A stretch of DNA of 19,445 nt, taken from NCBI GenBank assembly GCA_946625715.1, contig CAMOTK010000009.1:1-19445 (forward strand), written 5' to 3'. How positions within the stretch are numbered: the first letter of the stretch is position 1; each line of letters opens with the position of its first letter. The notes beneath the pieces were generated by a model. That model had not been told where the DNA came from, searched no databases, and saw only the letters and a list, made by a program, of their open reading frames with translations. This DNA comes from an uncultured Prevotella sp. (lineage in GTDB: Bacteria > Bacteroidota > Bacteroidia > Bacteroidales > Bacteroidaceae). Positions 8,101-13,966 of the stretch are shown one piece after another. Both the position numbers and the translations under genes were made by a program.

Positions 8101-8340
8101 CGTTTCCATACCAATGTAGGAGAAACGCAGTTGGGACTTTCCTGCGGGCACAGTCAAAGAAAAGCGTCCGTCGGAGCCCGTCACTGTACCAATGTTTGTG
8201 CCAATGACAAGGACAGACACGCCAACAACTGGCTGGTTGTCTTCCTGAGACACAACGGTACCTGTGACTTTAGTCTGAGAAAACACCCCCCCCACTACGA
8301 GGAAGAGCGCCATCAGAAGCATTGATAGTCTTTTTTCCAT
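5182..8340 (-). CDS. SusC/RagA-family TonB-linked outer-membrane transporter
   Basis: TonB-dependent outer-membrane channel that imports the ligand captured by its SusD partner. 1,052 aa, normal for the family. Residues 1-21 are a signal peptide (MEKRLSMLLMALFLVVGGVFSQ). Next is a carboxypeptidase-regulatory-like beta-sandwich (about 25-105: VTGTVVSQEDNQPVVGVSV, DGRFSLTVPAGKSQLRFSYI), then the plug (SLGYASQELKSEDL, GKLTGVSVRQSSGAPGA, IVIRGARSF, NSPLYVVDGMPI, DIESINVLKGQAASAIYG, NGVIVITTKRG) and a 22-strand barrel ending in ITF, with the C-terminal aromatic. No STN signalling domain is present, and no sigma/anti-sigma genes lie nearby, so control through FecR-type signalling is unlikely. Oddity: the signal peptide is encoded across a run of eight G (8286-8293), a possible slippage site. 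Confidence 0.96.
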   Translation of the reverse strand: MEKRLSMLLMALFLVVGGVFSQTKVTGTVVSQEDNQPVVGVSVLVIGTNIGTVTGSDGRFSLTVPAGKSQLRFSYIGMETLEVSARPNMRIVLRNGDTNIDEIVVTAMGLSREKKSLGYASQELKSEDLNIAGTSSLSSAIQGKLTGVSVRQSSGAPGASAQIVIRGARSFDGNNSPLYVVDGMPIASTPDFSTLNSVTGADFSNRSIDLNPEDIESINVLKGQAASAIYGMRGSNGVIVITTKRGSKMTQKPVITVSTDISAQTLSRKFKHQDVYAQGNSIDAYNPSSSMSWGPKIADLPNDPTYGGNVANSYTASGLHQGQYYNPKYAAAGLDGWTTPQTYDNVGDYFQTGITQNATFNISQRKNQISYSFGINDTYQKGLVPSTGMMRTGARAAVDYDIDEQWKTGFTANYTSTKISSTPGANNGIVNVVYGAPAEYNLKGTPTHKPQDPTSQISYRSTTFNNPYWWSDNDEFRQHTNRVFGNVYFEYSPKLNWGEGFKLTFREQAGIDVYTTDNMTIAEVGSAYNTKGEVEDRGVQRNIFNNLFTINFTAKFGNQKEWDLGVLLGNEFNHENYRNWDYDASGLSWYGQPVIENAASVDVYTMGHLKDRTIGFFGQASLSWANQLYLTVTGRADRVSSMPRGNRTYFYPSVSLGWIFTELPGLKDNSILSYGKLRLSYAQVGQAGQYYPNYYYAPAYGSGMYVYTPLAYPVGGAQSFVPYYVAYDPDLKPQNTTNYEFGVDLNFFKNRLRLEYTASYQDVKNQIFDVPTAGSTGYQYLRTNAGRMTTWAHELSINGAILQQKDYDLNLGVNFTKISNKVKELAPGVESIMLGGFVEPQVRAQAGYNYPNIYGTAFKRNEAGQLLLVDGLPQATGSSQNLGECAPDFNVGINLSARYKRLSLSATLDWQKGGKMYAGTILTMNYFGATQASLPYHEGTMVGEGIDEATGQPNSKEVSKQEWYQAYNDVTEAGIFDTSFWKLRDVTLSYQIPRFWGIDLNVFAFARNVLIWAKMPDIDPENSQGNTNMSGYFERFSTPSTSSFGGGLKITF

Positions 8341-8473
8341 AATCTCTCGTTTTGTTTTACAAGTTTATTAAATTAATAATGTAAGTTCTCTACATGTATT
8401 GTTATATTTTGTCACATTCAAGCCTAAGAATCTTGCAATCTGTCGTATTTTTGCTAATTCTGCTTTCGGGTTG

Positions 8474-8504
8474 CAAATATAACACAATTTTTATAATATG
8501 CAAA
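8474..8504 (-). promoter_or_regulatory. Promoter of the susCD operon (Bacteroidetes -33/-7 type)
   Basis: Read on the minus strand: TTTG at 8504-8501, a 19-nt spacer, then TATATTTG at 8481-8474. This is a full match to the Bacteroidetes sigma-ABfr consensus TTTG-N19-TAnnTTTG. Transcription would start near 8467, giving a leader of about 125 nt before susC. Confidence 0.8.
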
Positions 8505-8510
8505 TAAAAT

Positions 8511-8543
8511 TATAAAAAAATTACAATTCAGGCTGTAATTTTT
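8511..8543 (-). terminator. Probable intrinsic terminator of cca
   Basis: AAAAATTACA (8516-8525) and TGTAATTTTT (8534-8543) form a 10-bp stem with an 8-nt loop; on the minus strand the stem runs into seven T. It lies about 60 bp after the cca stop and just before the susC promoter. The stem is A/T-rich, so it may be weak. Confidence 0.5.
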
Positions 8544-8601
8544 AAAATATGTCAAGTGAAAGCGATATTTTGATACGCCCCAAAAAAAGATTTGGAAGAG
8601 A

Positions 8602-10197
8602 TTAGGCAGGACAGGAAAGTCCCATTTCGCGGGCTTTCTGCATGAGCAGCTGCATGAGCGGTTCGCGTTCGTTCGCCACCCGATTGTCGAGCACGGCGTC
8701 CTTGAGGGTCTGCTTCAGCGTGCCCACTTCGCGCGAGGGCTTGAGATGGAACAGCTCCATAATTTCGTTGCCGTCGATGACGGGCTGCAACAGTCGCTTG
8801 TAGTCCTTCTCCTTCAGGTCGGCCAGCTTTTCGCGCACCATGCGGAAATTCTCGAGGAACAGCTTCTTGCGCACCTCGTTCTTGCTCGTGATGTCGGCCT
8901 CGCAAAGGGTCATGAGGTCGTCGATGTCGTCGCCGGCATCGTTGAGCAGGCGGCGCACGGCCGAGTCGGTCACCTCGCTGTCGGCAATGACCTGCGGGCG
9001 CATGTGCAGGTCTACAAGCTTCTGCACATACTTCATCTCGGCCCCCATGGGCAGCTTCAGCCGGCGGAAGATGTCGGGCACCATCTTCGCACCTATATAA
9101 TTATGGTTATGGAAGGTCCAGCCGATGGCGGGGTCCCACCGCTTCGACTTCGTCTTGCCAATGTCGTGGAGCAGGGCGGCCCATCTTAAATACAATGAAG
9201 AAATGCCGTCAGCAGATGAGGGCGCACCATCATTTCTCATTTTCACAATGTTTTCCAGCACTTCGAGCGTATGGTAGAAATTGTTTTTGTGGGCACGGCC
9301 GTTCTTCTGCTCCACAATGTCGAGGGCCGACAGTTCGGGCAGGATAATCTGGAGCAGGCCGGAGCGCTGCAGATACTCGAAACCGATGCTGGGATGGGGC
9401 GCCATGATAATCTTGTTGAGCTCCACCTCGATGCGCTCGCCGCTCACAATCTTGATGCGGTCGGCCATGCGCTGCAGGGCCGCAAACGTCTCGTCCTCAA
9501 TCTGGAAGTTCAGCTGGGTGGCAAAGCGTATGCAGCGCATCATGCGCAGCGGGTCGTCGGAGAAGGTCACTTCGGGGTCGAGCGGTGTGGAGATGATGCC
9601 GTCTTCCAGGTCTGCCAAGCCATTGAACGGGTCGACCAACTGGCCGAAGCGGTCTTTGTTGAGGCAGATAGCCATGGCGTTGATGGTGAAGTCGCGGCGG
9701 TTCTGGTCGTCTTCGAGCGTGCCGTCTTCCACAATCGGCTTGCGCGAATCGTGGCTGTAGCTCTCCTTGCGGGCGCCTACGAACTCAATTTCTGTAAATG
9801 AGGAATGAGAAATGGGCAATGAGGAATGGGAATGATTAAATGAAGAAATGCCGTCGGCAGAAGAGGGCGCAGCCTCATTTCTCATTTCTCCATTTTCATT
9901 TTTCATTTCTCCTTTCTCATTTCTCATTTGAATTTTAACCTGCGCCGTTCCGAAATTGCGGAACACGGAGAGGTGGGCCTTGCGCCCCAGACGCCGCTTC
10001 AGCTCAGAGGCCACCTCGATGCCGCTGCCCACGACCACCACGTCGATGTCGTCGCTTGGGCGCTCAAGAAAGATGTCGCGCACAAAGCCCCCAACCACGT
10101 AGCAGTCGACGCCCAAGTGGTCGGCACAATCGCCTATCAGGTGGAAAACCGGTTTATCGAGTATCTTGGCCAAAGCCGCGTCTGAATACAGTTTCAT
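8602..10197 (-). CDS. cca: CCA-adding tRNA nucleotidyltransferase with HD domain and two repeat-derived insertions
   Basis: Adds or repairs the 3' CCA of tRNAs in the cytosol. ATG 10197 is the start (531 aa): the in-frame ATG at 10224 lies upstream of the likely transcript start. GGFVRD at 36-41 and DDID at 49-52 form the class II polymerase metal site; GTLEDDQNRRDFTINAMAI (159-177) is the conserved nucleotide-binding region; PLRMMRCIRFATQL is the neck motif; LLHDIGK (342-348) opens an HD phosphohydrolase domain with later HNHNYIGAK and DLHMRPQ. Two stretches do not belong to the family: about Q90-T135 between AQVKI and EIEFVGARKE, and about M320-S334 just before YLRWAALLHDIGK. Both encode APSSADGISS and come from a dispersed nucleotide repeat. 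Removing them restores a near-normal length. All catalytic motifs are intact, so the enzyme is probably active. Confidence 0.95.
   Translation of the reverse strand: MKLYSDAALAKILDKPVFHLIGDCADHLGVDCYVVGGFVRDIFLERPSDDIDVVVVGSGIEVASELKRRLGRKAHLSVFRNFGTAQVKIQMRNEKGEMKNENGEMRNEAAPSSADGISSFNHSHSSLPISHSSFTEIEFVGARKESYSHDSRKPIVEDGTLEDDQNRRDFTINAMAICLNKDRFGQLVDPFNGLADLEDGIISTPLDPEVTFSDDPLRMMRCIRFATQLNFQIEDETFAALQRMADRIKIVSGERIEVELNKIIMAPHPSIGFEYLQRSGLLQIILPELSALDIVEQKNGRAHKNNFYHTLEVLENIVKMRNDGAPSSADGISSLYLRWAALLHDIGKTKSKRWDPAIGWTFHNHNYIGAKMVPDIFRRLKLPMGAEMKYVQKLVDLHMRPQVIADSEVTDSAVRRLLNDAGDDIDDLMTLCEADITSKNEVRKKLFLENFRMVREKLADLKEKDYKRLLQPVIDGNEIMELFHLKPSREVGTLKQTLKDAVLDNRVANEREPLMQLLMQKAREMGLSCPA
9196..9240 (-). 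repeat. Short copy of the GAAATGAG/core element, in frame in cca
   Basis: Codons 320-334. Contains one GAAATGA unit and the 31-nt core (plus strand 9195-9225, ATGAAGAAATGCC...GAGGGCGC). The right-hand inverted arm is missing. Encodes MRNDGAPSSADGISS, placed between the neck/body helices and the HD domain. The core is 29/31 identical to the longer copy at 9840-9870. Confidence 0.8.
9793..9930 (-). repeat. Full copy of the GAAATGAG/core palindromic element, in frame in cca
   Basis: 138 nt (46 codons, 90-135). Coding-strand order: about 50 nt of GAAATGAG-like units, the 31-nt core (plus strand 9840-9870), then about 40 nt of the inverse units (CATTTCTCATTCCTCATT type). Arms can pair with each other. 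The peptide is low-complexity: polar and charged (MRNEKGEMKNENGEMRNE), then APSSADGISS, then H/S-rich. It interrupts the palm domain between two strands. Confidence 0.85.
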
Positions 10198-10221
10198 CGT
10201 CACTTTTTTCTTTTTCGCGTG

Positions 10222-10229
10222 CAAAGGTA
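10222..10229 (-). promoter_or_regulatory. -7 element of the cca promoter
   Basis: Minus strand reads TACCTTTG, a match to TAnnTTTG. It predicts a transcript start near 10216, about 20 nt before ATG 10197, and so excludes the longer start at 10224. The -33 box is not clear. It is only 13 nt from the divergent plus-strand -7 box. Confidence 0.6.
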
Positions 10230-10242
10230 CGAAAAAAAGTTG

Positions 10243-10250
10243 TATATTTG
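10243..10250 (+). promoter_or_regulatory. -7 element of the small lipoprotein gene
   Basis: TATATTTG matches the Bacteroidetes -7 consensus and is followed by GCACCC, then ATG 23 nt after the box. The -33 region is poor. It is back to back with the cca promoter. Confidence 0.6.
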
Positions 10251-10272
10251 CACCCTAAAATCGCACTATTTC

Positions 10273-10629
10273 ATGAGAAAGCTACTATTTTTATTGGCGG
10301 CCATACTGCTGATGGCGGCCTGCGAAACGAAACATGAGCGTGCTCAGCGTGAGATTGCCGAGCGCAAAGCGGCACTGAAACACAAACAGGACTCGGCGCT
10401 ACAGGCCGCCCAGCAGGAACTGGCCTGGGTGGACAGCGCCCTGCAGCAGGCCAACCAGACCTACGACCAGCTGAACGCCGACCTGCAGAGCGGCAAATGG
10501 AAAGCGGTTGGCAGCAAGCAGATGGAAGAAAAAATGACCGCTGCCCGACTCCATCGCGACTCGCTTCAGGTGCGGTTCGACGTGCTCTGTTCAAAGATTA
10601 AGTATATCCATCGTAGGCAGAAAGAATAA
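10273..10629 (+). CDS. Small lipoprotein with coiled-coil helix, function unknown
   Basis: 118 aa from ATG 10273, which sits just after the predicted promoter; the longer frame from 10219 would begin before the transcript start. MRKLLFLLAAILLMAACE is a short lipoprotein signal with lipobox LMAAC. The mature part is almost all helix and strongly charged (ERAQREIAERKAALKHKQ, QAAQQELAWVDSALQQAN), which suggests a coiled coil of about 70 residues. Acidic/charged residues after the Cys leave surface or periplasmic location open. It is not recognised as a named family. It is not obviously co-transcribed with the next gene, which has its own promoter. Confidence 0.8.
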   Translation: MRKLLFLLAAILLMAACETKHERAQREIAERKAALKHKQDSALQAAQQELAWVDSALQQANQTYDQLNADLQSGKWKAVGSKQMEEKMTAARLHRDSLQVRFDVLCSKIKYIHRRQKE

Positions 10630-10635
10630 AGTTTT

Positions 10636-10667
10636 TTTGGTCATTTCATAAGAAATGAGTAATTTTG
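10636..10667 (+). promoter_or_regulatory. Promoter of the DUF1599-tpiA-folE operon, with palindrome in the spacer
   Basis: TTTG at 10636-10639, 20-nt spacer, TAATTTTG at 10660-10667: a full Bacteroidetes promoter. ATG 10677 lies only 9 nt after the -7 box, so the mRNA would be leaderless or nearly so. The spacer is filled by a palindrome, TCATTTC (10641-10647) / GAAATGA (10652-10658), with a 4-nt centre. Confidence 0.75.
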
Positions 10668-10676
10668 CACCCAATT

Positions 10677-11225
10677 ATGGATAAGTTTGAGAAAACCAAC
10701 GCCCAATTTGAACAGGCCGTCAGCGAATGTAGGGCCCTGTTCGAGAAGAAGCTGCACGACTATGGCGCCTCGTGGCGCATACTCCGACCGGCTTCGCTCA
10801 CCGACCAGCTCTTCATCAAAGCCAAGCGCATCCGCCAGCTCGAACTGACGGGGCTGTCGCTCGTGGGCGAAGGCATCCGACCCGAGTTCGTGGCACTCAT
10901 CAACTACGGCATCGTGGGACTCATACAGCTGGAGCGCGGCTTTGCCGACAACGTCGACATCAGCAACGACGAGGCCATGACCCTCTACGACCGCTACGCC
11001 AAGGAAGCTCTGGAGTTGATGAAGCGCAAGAACCACGACTACGACGAGGCCTGGCGCGGCATGCGCGTCAGCAGCTATACCGACCTGATTCTCACCAAGA
11101 TTGAGCGCATCAAGGAGATAGAGAACCTGGCCGGACAGACATTGGTGTCGGAAGGCATCGATGCCAACTATATGGACATCATCAACTATGCGGTCTTCGG
11201 ACTAATCAAGTTGAATGAAGCATGA
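10677..11225 (+). CDS. DUF1599 protein with tandem domain duplication
   Basis: 182 aa, cytosolic. ATG 10677 is chosen; the TTG 12 nt upstream overlaps the promoter -7 box. The protein is two copies of one unit: [20 protein letters not shown]...KRIRQLE...[25 protein letters not shown] (about 23-87) and [20 protein letters not shown]...ERIKEIE...[25 protein letters not shown] (about 115-180). The units share HDY..(A/S)WR.(M/L)R, (R/K)I(R/K).(I/L)E and the (D/E)....INY...GLI(K/Q)L end. This is the DUF1599 family, renamed in Pfam as nucleotide-modification-associated domain 1; its biochemical role in Bacteroidetes is not established. Its stop overlaps the next start by 4 nt (ATGA), implying coupled translation. 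Confidence 0.88.
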   Translation: MDKFEKTNAQFEQAVSECRALFEKKLHDYGASWRILRPASLTDQLFIKAKRIRQLELTGLSLVGEGIRPEFVALINYGIVGLIQLERGFADNVDISNDEAMTLYDRYAKEALELMKRKNHDYDEAWRGMRVSSYTDLILTKIERIKEIENLAGQTLVSEGIDANYMDIINYAVFGLIKLNEA

Positions 11226-13312
11226 AGTATGAAAAGATAAGAACCGTCCTCGTCAACGTCTGCCGACTACTGCTGGCCGTCGTCTTCATCCTCTCCGGAT
11301 ACGTCAAGGCCGTCGACCCGGTGGGCACGCAGTACAAGATACAGGACTATCTCGAGGCCATGCACCTTGACGGCTGGCTGCCCGACATTGCCACGCTGAG
11401 CATGTCGGTGGCACTGGCGGCCGCAGAGTTCTGCCTCGGCATCTTCATCCTGTTTGCCATTCGCAGGCGGTTCACGTCGAAGGCCATCCTGGCTTTCATG
11501 CTCGTCATGACGCCGTTTACGCTATGGATAGCACTGGCCGACCCCGTCAGCGACTGCGGTTGCTTCGGCGACGCCGTTGTGCTCACCAACTGGCAGACGC
11601 TCTGGAAGAATGTGGTGCTGCTCGGTGCGGCCCTTGTGGTGGCACGCTGGCCGCTGAGCATGTTCCGCTTCGTGAGCGAGACCAACCAGTGGATAGTCAT
11701 CAACTACTCGGCAGCGTTCATCATTGTCACGTCGTTCTGGTGCCTTTACGATTTGCCACTGTTCGACTTCCGCCCCTACCACATCGGGGCCGACATCAAG
11801 CAGGGTATGGAGATACCCGAAGGGGCTGAGAAGCCCGAGTTCGAGACAACCTTCATTCTGGAGAAAAACGGCGAGCAGCGCGAGTTCACGCTCGACGACT
11901 ACCCCGACTCCACATGGACGTTTGTCGACTCAAAGACTGTACAGACCAAGCAGGGCTACGTGCCGCCCATATCGGGCTTCAGCATCAGCACCGAGAAGGA
12001 CGGCGACATCACCGACGAGGTGCTCAGCCACGAAGACTACTTCTTCCTGCTGGTGGCGCCACTGGTGGAAAATGCCGACGACTCGCGGCTCGACCTCATC
12101 AACGAGCTCTACGAATATGCCGACGAGCACGGCTATCCGTTCTACGGACTGACGGCCAGCACACCGAGGGCCATACGCCGATGGCGCGACAAGACGGGCG
12201 CCGAATATCCGTTTGCACAGGCCGACGAGGTGCTTCTGAAGACCATCATCCGCAGCAATCCGGGACTGGTGCTGCTGAAGAACGGAACCATCGTCGGCAA
12301 ATGGAGCCACAACAACCTGCCCGTCATTGCCGAGGACAAGTGGCAACTGCCGCTGGAGCAGCAGTCGTTCGGCCAGATGCCGGTCAACAAGGTGCCGCAG
12401 AAAATCATGATGGTGCTGCTCTGGTTTGTGCTGCCGCTGGCACTCCTCACCATTGCCGACCGCCTGTGGATGTGGACCAAATGGGTGCGGCGCGGACGGA
12501 AAAAGAAAGTAAACAACCAACGTTATACCAACAAAAATAGTAAAAGTAAAATGAGAAAGAAAATTGTAGCAGGAAACTGGAAGATGAACATGAATCTCCA
12601 GGATGGTATCGCTCTTGCAAAAGAGCTCAACGAAACTTTGAAAGCCGACAAGCCCCAGTGTGGCGTCGTCATCTGCACGCCGTTCATCCACCTGGCCAGC
12701 ATTGCCCAGTTCCTCGATCAGGACATCATCGGCCTGGGCGCCGAGAACTGCGCCGACAAGGAGAAGGGTGCCTTCACGGGCGAAGTGAGCGCCGAGATGG
12801 TAAAGTCTACGGGTGCACAGTACGTCATCCTGGGCCACTCGGAGCGTCGCGAATACTATAAGGAGACGCCCGAGATTCTCCGCGAGAAGGTGCTGCTCGC
12901 CCAGAAGAACGGCCTGAAGGTCATCTTCTGCATCGGCGAGTCGCTTGAAGAGCGCGAGGCCGGCAAGCAGAACGAAGTGGTGAAGGCCGAGCTGGAAGGC
13001 TCTGTGTTCAACCTCTCTGAGGAAGACTTCCGCAAGATTGTCATTGCCTACGAGCCTATCTGGGCCATTGGCACAGGCAAGACCGCTACCGCCGAGCAGG
13101 CTGAAGAGATTCACGCCTACATCCGCTCAATCATTGCCGAGAAGTACGGTCAGGCCGTGGCCGACGACACCACCATCCTCTATGGCGGTTCGTGCAAGGC
13201 CAGCAACGCCCCCGAACTCTTCGCCAAGCCCGACATCGACGGTGGCCTCATCGGCGGTGCCTCGCTGAAGTGCGCCGACTTCAAGGGCATCATTGACGCA
13301 TTCGCTAAATGA
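11222..13312 (+). CDS. tpiA: In-frame fusion: DoxX/MauE-like membrane protein plus triosephosphate isomerase
   Basis: A 696-aa open frame. Residues 1-443: about five membrane helices (9-28, 57-80, 86-106, 127-145, 157-175) with redox-like DCGCFG at 111-116 on the outer side, a periplasmic thioredoxin-like region without CXXC (about 200-390), a last helix (395-416), then the positive [10 protein letters not shown]. This is the MauE/DoxX-type protein usually encoded separately just before tpiA in Bacteroidales. Residues 444-696 (ATG 12551) are a complete 253-aa TIM: NWKMN (N9, K11), GHSERR (H96), [11 protein letters not shown] (E168), YGGSCKASN and [10 protein letters not shown], all intact. 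No stop separates them; a one-base shift in the A-rich run at 12500-12508 would expose TAA at 12509-12511. So it is either a true fusion, or two genes whose stop was lost by a recent or erroneous indel, with TIM starting again at 12551. Confidence 0.85.
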   Translation: MKYEKIRTVLVNVCRLLLAVVFILSGYVKAVDPVGTQYKIQDYLEAMHLDGWLPDIATLSMSVALAAAEFCLGIFILFAIRRRFTSKAILAFMLVMTPFTLWIALADPVSDCGCFGDAVVLTNWQTLWKNVVLLGAALVVARWPLSMFRFVSETNQWIVINYSAAFIIVTSFWCLYDLPLFDFRPYHIGADIKQGMEIPEGAEKPEFETTFILEKNGEQREFTLDDYPDSTWTFVDSKTVQTKQGYVPPISGFSISTEKDGDITDEVLSHEDYFFLLVAPLVENADDSRLDLINELYEYADEHGYPFYGLTASTPRAIRRWRDKTGAEYPFAQADEVLLKTIIRSNPGLVLLKNGTIVGKWSHNNLPVIAEDKWQLPLEQQSFGQMPVNKVPQKIMMVLLWFVLPLALLTIADRLWMWTKWVRRGRKKKVNNQRYTNKNSKSKMRKKIVAGNWKMNMNLQDGIALAKELNETLKADKPQCGVVICTPFIHLASIAQFLDQDIIGLGAENCADKEKGAFTGEVSAEMVKSTGAQYVILGHSERREYYKETPEILREKVLLAQKNGLKVIFCIGESLEEREAGKQNEVVKAELEGSVFNLSEEDFRKIVIAYEPIWAIGTGKTATAEQAEEIHAYIRSIIAEKYGQAVADDTTILYGGSCKASNAPELFAKPDIDGGLIGGASLKCADFKGIIDAFAK
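12551..13312 (+). CDS. tpiA: Triosephosphate isomerase (domain of the fused frame, or separate start)
   Basis: Interconverts dihydroxyacetone phosphate and glyceraldehyde 3-phosphate in glycolysis. If translation restarts at ATG 12551 this gives a normal 253-aa TIM with all catalytic residues (K11, H96, E168). The leader before it, at about 12511-12550, is A-rich and non-conserved in look, like an ordinary Bacteroidales intergenic spacer. This supports independent initiation even if the upstream frame reads through. Confidence 0.75.
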   Translation: MRKKIVAGNWKMNMNLQDGIALAKELNETLKADKPQCGVVICTPFIHLASIAQFLDQDIIGLGAENCADKEKGAFTGEVSAEMVKSTGAQYVILGHSERREYYKETPEILREKVLLAQKNGLKVIFCIGESLEEREAGKQNEVVKAELEGSVFNLSEEDFRKIVIAYEPIWAIGTGKTATAEQAEEIHAYIRSIIAEKYGQAVADDTTILYGGSCKASNAPELFAKPDIDGGLIGGASLKCADFKGIIDAFAK

Positions 13313-13451
13313 TAAATGAGAAATGAGAAACGAGAAATGAAAATGAGCAATGAAGTAATGAAACAGAACATGAGAACAGAGAATCATGGAATGAGACACA
13401 GAAATGTGATGCTTGTCATCGCATTTCTCATTGCTCATTTCTCATTTCTCA
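13313..13451. repeat. GAAATGAG inverted-repeat element at the 5' end of the SPOR gene
   Basis: Left arm just after the tpiA stop: TGAGAAATGAGAAA at 13317-13330 pairs exactly with 13438-13451. ATGAGCAATGA at 13343-13353 pairs exactly with 13428-13438. The centre (about 13360-13420) lacks the 31-nt core seen in cca. The right arm is coding: it gives [10 protein letters not shown] in the signal peptide of the SPOR protein. Confidence 0.8.
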
Positions 13452-13966
13452 CTTCTTCTGCACAGACTTTTACACAGCAGATTCAACAAAAAGAGCAGGG
13501 ACAAGGCGTCGTCACCATCACCGAAGACAAGAGCATCGACGAACTGGTGAACGGCCACAAACCCGCCCCTGCAACCACTGCAACGCCATCGGCTAACGCA
13601 GCGAAAACCACGGAGAAGCCTTCCACACACCATGAGGCTGCTCAGGCACAGACGCCTGACAACGAACCAGAGCCAACCACCACGCCCGCAACGGGCACCA
13701 TCCACAAGGTGACGGGCTATCGCGTTCAGGCTTTTGCCGGCGGCAACTCCAGAAAAGACCGACAGAAGGCCGAGCAGATAGGCAACAGCATACGCGCGCT
13801 GATGCCCGGCACGGCCGTCGACGTACATTTCTATTCACCCCGATGGATTTGCCGCGTGGGCAACTACCGCACCTATGAGGAAGCCCATCAGGCACTCATC
13901 CAGCTGCAACAGATGGGCTATAACGCCGCCACCATCGTCAAAGGGAAAATTCACGTAAGATACTAA
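13391..13966 (+). CDS. Exported SPOR-domain (peptidoglycan-binding) protein
   Basis: 191 aa from ATG 13391 ([20 protein letters not shown], then TSSAQ as likely cleavage site). The frame is open back to 13316, but those 25 residues would be repeat-encoded and would spoil the signal peptide. A Pro/Thr/Ala-rich linker (about 45-110) precedes the C-terminal SPOR domain (about 116-191: [49 protein letters not shown]). SPOR domains bind denuded glycan strands of peptidoglycan, often at division sites, so a periplasmic cell-wall role is likely. The signal-peptide core is encoded by the arm of a dispersed repeat. Its stop overlaps the folE start by one base (TAATG). Confidence 0.9.
   Translation: MRHRNVMLVIAFLIAHFSFLTSSAQTFTQQIQQKEQGQGVVTITEDKSIDELVNGHKPAPATTATPSANAAKTTEKPSTHHEAAQAQTPDNEPEPTTTPATGTIHKVTGYRVQAFAGGNSRKDRQKAEQIGNSIRALMPGTAVDVHFYSPRWICRVGNYRTYEEAHQALIQLQQMGYNAATIVKGKIHVRY

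Noticed and set aside
10198..10224. Longer N-terminus for the CCA-adding enzyme (MHAKKKKVT...).
   Set aside because: The ATG at 10224 lies within the -7 promoter element and upstream of the predicted transcript start.
11930..13114. A 394-codon minus-strand frame opposite the DoxX-TIM gene.
   Set aside because: Antisense to conserved TIM motifs; composition is that of a mirrored high-GC third-position frame.
13316..13390. Longer N-terminus for the SPOR protein (MRNEKREMKM...).
   Set aside because: These residues are encoded by repeat units and would put a charged 25-residue extension in front of a good signal peptide.
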